This document shows positions 61,536 through 64,000 of a stretch of 64,000 bases of DNA, piece by piece. The stretch covers positions 33,518 to 97,517 of the forward strand of contig NZ_LGYZ01000107.1 of NCBI RefSeq assembly GCF_001310275.1, written 5' to 3'. Within the stretch, counting starts at the first letter, position 1, and the number at the start of each line of letters is the position of its first letter. The DNA is from Nocardia arizonensis. GTDB taxonomy: Bacteria; Actinomycetota; Actinomycetes; Mycobacteriales; Mycobacteriaceae. The position numbers and the translations under genes are program-made. A model generated the notes under the pieces. The model saw only the letters and a program-made list of their open reading frames with translations. It had not been told where the DNA came from and ran no database searches.

Positions 61536-62276
61536 TCACGAGGCCGCTTCGCGGGCGGGGGCGTCGACGCGCGCCGCACGGGGGACCCATTCCACCCGCC
61601 CCGCGCTCGGACACAGGTCGATGCGCCCGCGACGGGCCGGACCCGCCTTGGCGCGAACGCCGACATCCAGACAGACCGACCGCAGCCGCCCGTGTCCCAC
61701 ACCGAGTCCGTAGTAGCCGCTGACCCGCGACTCCAGCCGCAACGTCGGGTCGGGCCAGTGCCCGTCGGTGACCACGAGCGTGGCGCCACGACTGCGGGCG
61801 CGCGCGGCGATCACCCGCGACCTCGATGGCGGAACGGAGCGATTGCCGAGTCCGAGCAGAACGAGATCGAGCCCATCCAGCAACACCGCGGCGACCTCGA
61901 CCGGGTCGGGCCCCGGATCCGCGATCACCGCGACTCGCGCCAATTCGGCCCCCATCTCCACCGCGGCGAGCAACCCGAACCGTGGCATCCCCACCACCGC
62001 CGCGTGCCCGCCCGCCTCGGTAGCCGCGGCGAGCACCCCCGCGAGCAGCGACCGAGCACCCGCGTAAGCGACCACCGACCCCTTGACGAGCCCCCCATCC
62101 GGCAGCAATTCCGCGAGCGCAGGCGGCACCGCGAGTGATTCCCGCCGCAATTCGGCCGCACGCGGTATCCGCGCAGCCGCCGACTCGCCCCGCCCCGGGA
62201 TCGCCGCCATCCTCCGACGGAGTTCCTCCAGCGCCCGCTGCCCACCCTCATCCCGAACCCGCACATCCGAACCCAT
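61536..62276 (-). CDS. imuA': ImuA', RecA-like mutasome subunit
   Basis: A 246-residue RecA/SulA-like protein that interacts with ImuB and is needed for DnaE2-dependent mutagenesis. KGSVVAYAGARSLLAG stands where the Walker A loop would be but lacks the GKT signature, as in ImuA' of mycobacteria. AGGTGG lies five bases before the ATG at 62276; an upstream GTG at 62285 is possible. Gap of 34 bp to imuB. A LexA box is 94 bp upstream. Confidence 0.83.
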   Translation of the reverse strand: MGSDVRVRDEGGQRALEELRRRMAAIPGRGESAAARIPRAAELRRESLAVPPALAELLPDGGLVKGSVVAYAGARSLLAGVLAAATEAGGHAAVVGMPRFGLLAAVEMGAELARVAVIADPGPDPVEVAAVLLDGLDLVLLGLGNRSVPPSRSRVIAARARSRGATLVVTDGHWPDPTLRLESRVSGYYGLGVGHGRLRSVCLDVGVRAKAGPARRGRIDLCPSAGRVEWVPRAARVDAPAREAAS

Positions 62277-62369
62277 CCCAACCACCTGCTTCCCACGATG
62301 GACTCCGGGCTAAGCAAACTAATCGGCGCTCCGCCGGGAGCTCAGCACCGATCCAGCTATCGATCTTAA

Positions 62370-62385
62370 TCGAATATACGTTCGA
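62370..62385. promoter_or_regulatory. LexA (SOS) box upstream of imuA'-imuB
   Basis: TCGAAT-ATAC-GTTCGA matches TCGAAC-N4-GTTCGA with a single substitution. It lies 94 bp before the imuA' ATG in an otherwise gene-free A/T-rich stretch. Confidence 0.75.
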
Positions 62386-62582
62386 TACTGGAACTAGTAG
62401 AAGCCCGGGTCGGTGATCCGTCAAGATGTGGCTGACCAGCCTATCTGTCGATCGCTGACCGAAGTCCTTGGGAGCAGTGGTTGTGGGCGCGTTGCGGGAC
62501 GCGAAAGATCAAGCCCGTTCTGGTGGTGGCGGGCCTGGTTGTCGTCGTCCGATCCGGGACTGCCAAGTTGACGGTGTTAGTG

Positions 62583-62790
62583 GTTGATTTCCAGTTACTT
62601 TCGTCCGGCGGACAGGCGGCCGTCGAAGGTGATCTCGGAGCGCTGGCTTCCAGCGGTTGGACCAGCGTTGTCGGGCGGCACCTCGGGGTCCAGGCTGTCG
62701 TAGCCGCGGTCGTCCATCTCGCCCTCGAGCGCCGATTCCACCACCAGCTTGGTCGAGAGGCGCTCACCGGAGGTCAATTGTCCCCAGATG
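62583..62790 (-). pseudogene. Transposase fragment, IS256 (mutator)-like
   Basis: A truncated N-terminal piece of an IS256-family transposase: LSTKLVVESALEGEMDDRGY continuing as DSLDPEVPPDN corresponds to the family pattern 'ALEGEMDDHLGYDKHDP'. A stop codon follows GRLSAGRK. No catalytic DDE region, inverted repeats or intact element are present. The 62286-63032 interval contains no intact gene besides. Confidence 0.55.
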
Positions 62791-63032
62791 TAGATCGAGG
62801 CGATTCACGTTTTCGATCACCGAGTTCCGGTCGCTGCGGGCACAGCCCGGTCGAAATCAGGTAGTCGACTACTGGCGACACCGATACGTACGGTCGGCAG
62901 ACTTCCCTTTGTTCACTCTCCACCGGAAGGCGCGAATGCCGGTCATTCGCTCTACATGTTCCGTGACAACGATTTTCGAGGCGACAGACTGTTCGCCGAT
63001 ATCGAGCATCGACCCTGCCAGGAAGGAAGGCC

Positions 63033-63452
63033 ATGTCAAAGCAAGAAACCCCTCTACGTTCAACGAGCGACGAACCACAATTACCCCGCAAATTTGAAAG
63101 AGATGACATTCAAAGCAGAGACTTGATGTGGAGCGCGCCTATCTATCACGGCGACTGCAAGCTATCAGGGCTCATCTTCGGCACCCTCGACAACGGGCCA
63201 ACCTTCCGGTTCCGTTCGGACGGAACCTGTGAACTTCTGGCCAGGTTCTACTCATCTGAATCAGATGATGCTTGGGTCATCCACAACCTTTATTTGAAGG
63301 ACGCGAACGGAACGGTTCTTTTTACGATGCCGAAGTTCTCCAGTCCCGGAACAGTAACCGACAACCAGGTAATCGACTGGGTTCGCCCGCTACTATATCC
63401 CGCCATTTTCTTTCCGTGGATCACCCAGGTGACTATTACTTCTAGTTGCTGA
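63033..63452 (+). CDS. Small protein, DUF6294-like (tentative)
   Basis: A 139-residue protein of uncertain family. The segment ARFYSSESDDAWVIHNLYLK and DANGTVLFTM is like the 'SSDDNDAWVIW..LKDANG' block I remember from DUF6294. It lacks a signal peptide and is visibly more A/T-rich than its neighbours, so it may have been acquired together with the transposase scrap beside it. AGGAAGG lies before the ATG at 63033. No functional clue. Confidence 0.6.
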   Translation: MSKQETPLRSTSDEPQLPRKFERDDIQSRDLMWSAPIYHGDCKLSGLIFGTLDNGPTFRFRSDGTCELLARFYSSESDDAWVIHNLYLKDANGTVLFTMPKFSSPGTVTDNQVIDWVRPLLYPAIFFPWITQVTITSSC

Positions 63453-64000
63453 ACTCATCCCCGTTCACCGTGCCCTGTCTCTCCCCGCATGGGCGGCGCG
63501 CAGCCGGCCGGTCGTCGAGGGTTCAAACCGGTCAGTGCTGAGAACGTCGTGTCCGGGGAGTTCAAGGACCTCGACCGGTGACAGGTGTGTTGGTCGGTCA
63601 CACAAGAGGGCCGCGCTTGTGTTCATTGGCCGCGACTCCGTCGCGGCGGATTCGCGGCCGTCTCCCGTCCGAGGGGCCGCGAAACGACCGCTGTCAGGCT
63701 CACTCCCGACAAACTGTCCGGTGAGAACGTCGCGATATCCGCGAACCGACAGTGCCGGGATGGGAGTTGCGGGGTCGGGCGAATCCGGATCTTGGTGAGG
63801 GCCGGATTCCGGAGGAACCGTGGACCGGCGGCACCGAGAAAGGCAAGGTCCGGGATCGCCCGAAGACTGGAGCAGCCCAGACCTACGGCAACACTTGACC
63901 GACCCGAAGCTAGCCCGACGAACGCCCCGTTCGCGGCCGTGCCGGAGGCACGGCCAGAGATCCAGTTCGCGGCCGTCTCGCGTCCGAGCGGTCGAGACAA
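63453..64000. repeat. Palindrome- and repeat-rich end region without genes
   Basis: No gene is supported. TTCGCGGCCGT occurs at 63651, 63930 and 63966, with the first and third copies extended to about 23 matching bases. Hairpins are CCGCGAC/GTCGCGG (63630-63646), TTCGCGGCC/GGCCGCGAA (63651-63683) and GGCCGTGCC/GGCACGGCC (63935-63955). GAGAACGTCG occurs twice (about 63541 and 63723). It resembles a REP-like cluster or the edge of a mobile element. Confidence 0.6.

Noticed and set aside
59933..61789. ImuB frame extended to 61789
   Set aside because: The first 96 codons overlap imuA' in another frame and lack ImuB similarity; the protein starts near VLALWCRDWP.
62481..62864. 127-codon plus-strand ORF
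   Set aside because: It is antisense to the transposase fragment, and its sequence has no recognisable domain.
1..64000. rRNA, tRNA, CRISPR arrays or prophage genes
   Set aside because: I looked for these and saw no conserved rRNA/tRNA segments, direct repeat arrays or phage structural genes; a tRNA could still be missed without a covariance search.

Overview
The window is one contiguous stretch of a high-GC actinobacterial chromosome from the mycolic-acid group, most likely Nocardia. The evidence is extreme G/C bias at third codon positions, SdhCDAB, ImuA'/ImuB/DnaE2, WXG100-type secretion proteins, a SAM-IV riboswitch, and gene order that follows the Mycobacterium tuberculosis chromosome as I remember it (Rv3302c-Rv3319, then parts of Rv3330-Rv3341, then the dnaE2/imuAB genes). 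No rRNA, tRNA or CRISPR array was seen.

Layout. (1) 1-6.2 kb: divergent glpD (cut by the window edge) and glpK, an aminotransferase, and two proline-rich envelope proteins. (2) 6.6-15.1 kb: lpdA, a gamma-glutamylcyclotransferase-like gene, the amidohydrolase pair amiA1/amiB1, an enoyl-CoA hydratase-like gene, purine nucleoside phosphorylase, phosphohexomutase and upp. (3) 15.2-17.4 kb: a four-gene cassette (EspC-like protein, WXG plus NlpC/P60 effector, small coupled protein, YbaB-like protein) sitting between upp and an Rv3311-like gene. (4) 18.9-26.4 kb: a nucleotide-sugar-type oxidoreductase, the salvage genes add, deoA and cdd, and the sdhCDAB operon. (5) 26.5-39.1 kb: hydrolase/radC, an orphan VapB-like antitoxin, a TetR/MFS pair, a D,D-carboxypeptidase, a YihY/BrkB protein, trpS, an MpaB-like oxygenase with a divergent TetR, and xthA coupled to a lipoprotein RNase and a barstar. 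(6) 39.1-42.6 kb: acyl-CoA dehydrogenase, SCP-X-type thiolase and a TetR regulator sharing an 18-bp operator. (7) 43.2-47.7 kb: icd, and metC-metX behind a SAM-IV riboswitch. (8) 48.9-51.7 kb: an A/T-richer island with two WXG100 proteins, a large toxin-like gene broken by an in-frame TGA and a frameshift, and a candidate immunity gene. (9) 51.9-62.3 kb: trmL, DUF167, DUF4349 and M48 genes, then dnaE2 and imuA'-imuB, each behind a near-consensus LexA box. (10) 62.4-64 kb: an IS256-like transposase scrap, one A/T-richer small gene and a palindrome-rich end.

How they work together. glpK/glpD feed glycerol into central metabolism; add, punA, deoA, cdd, upp and the phosphohexomutase form a nucleoside salvage and pentose-phosphate group; metC/metX make homocysteine from homoserine under SAM control; sdhCDAB and icd are TCA-cycle genes; DnaE2, ImuA' and ImuB are the SOS mutasome. 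Many genes start directly after a TANNNT -10 box with a 6-7 nt spacing, so leaderless transcription appears common. The most unusual items are the decaying type VII toxin island, the RNase/barstar pair tied to xthA, the NlpC/P60 cassette, and several well-defined palindromic operators next to TetR genes.
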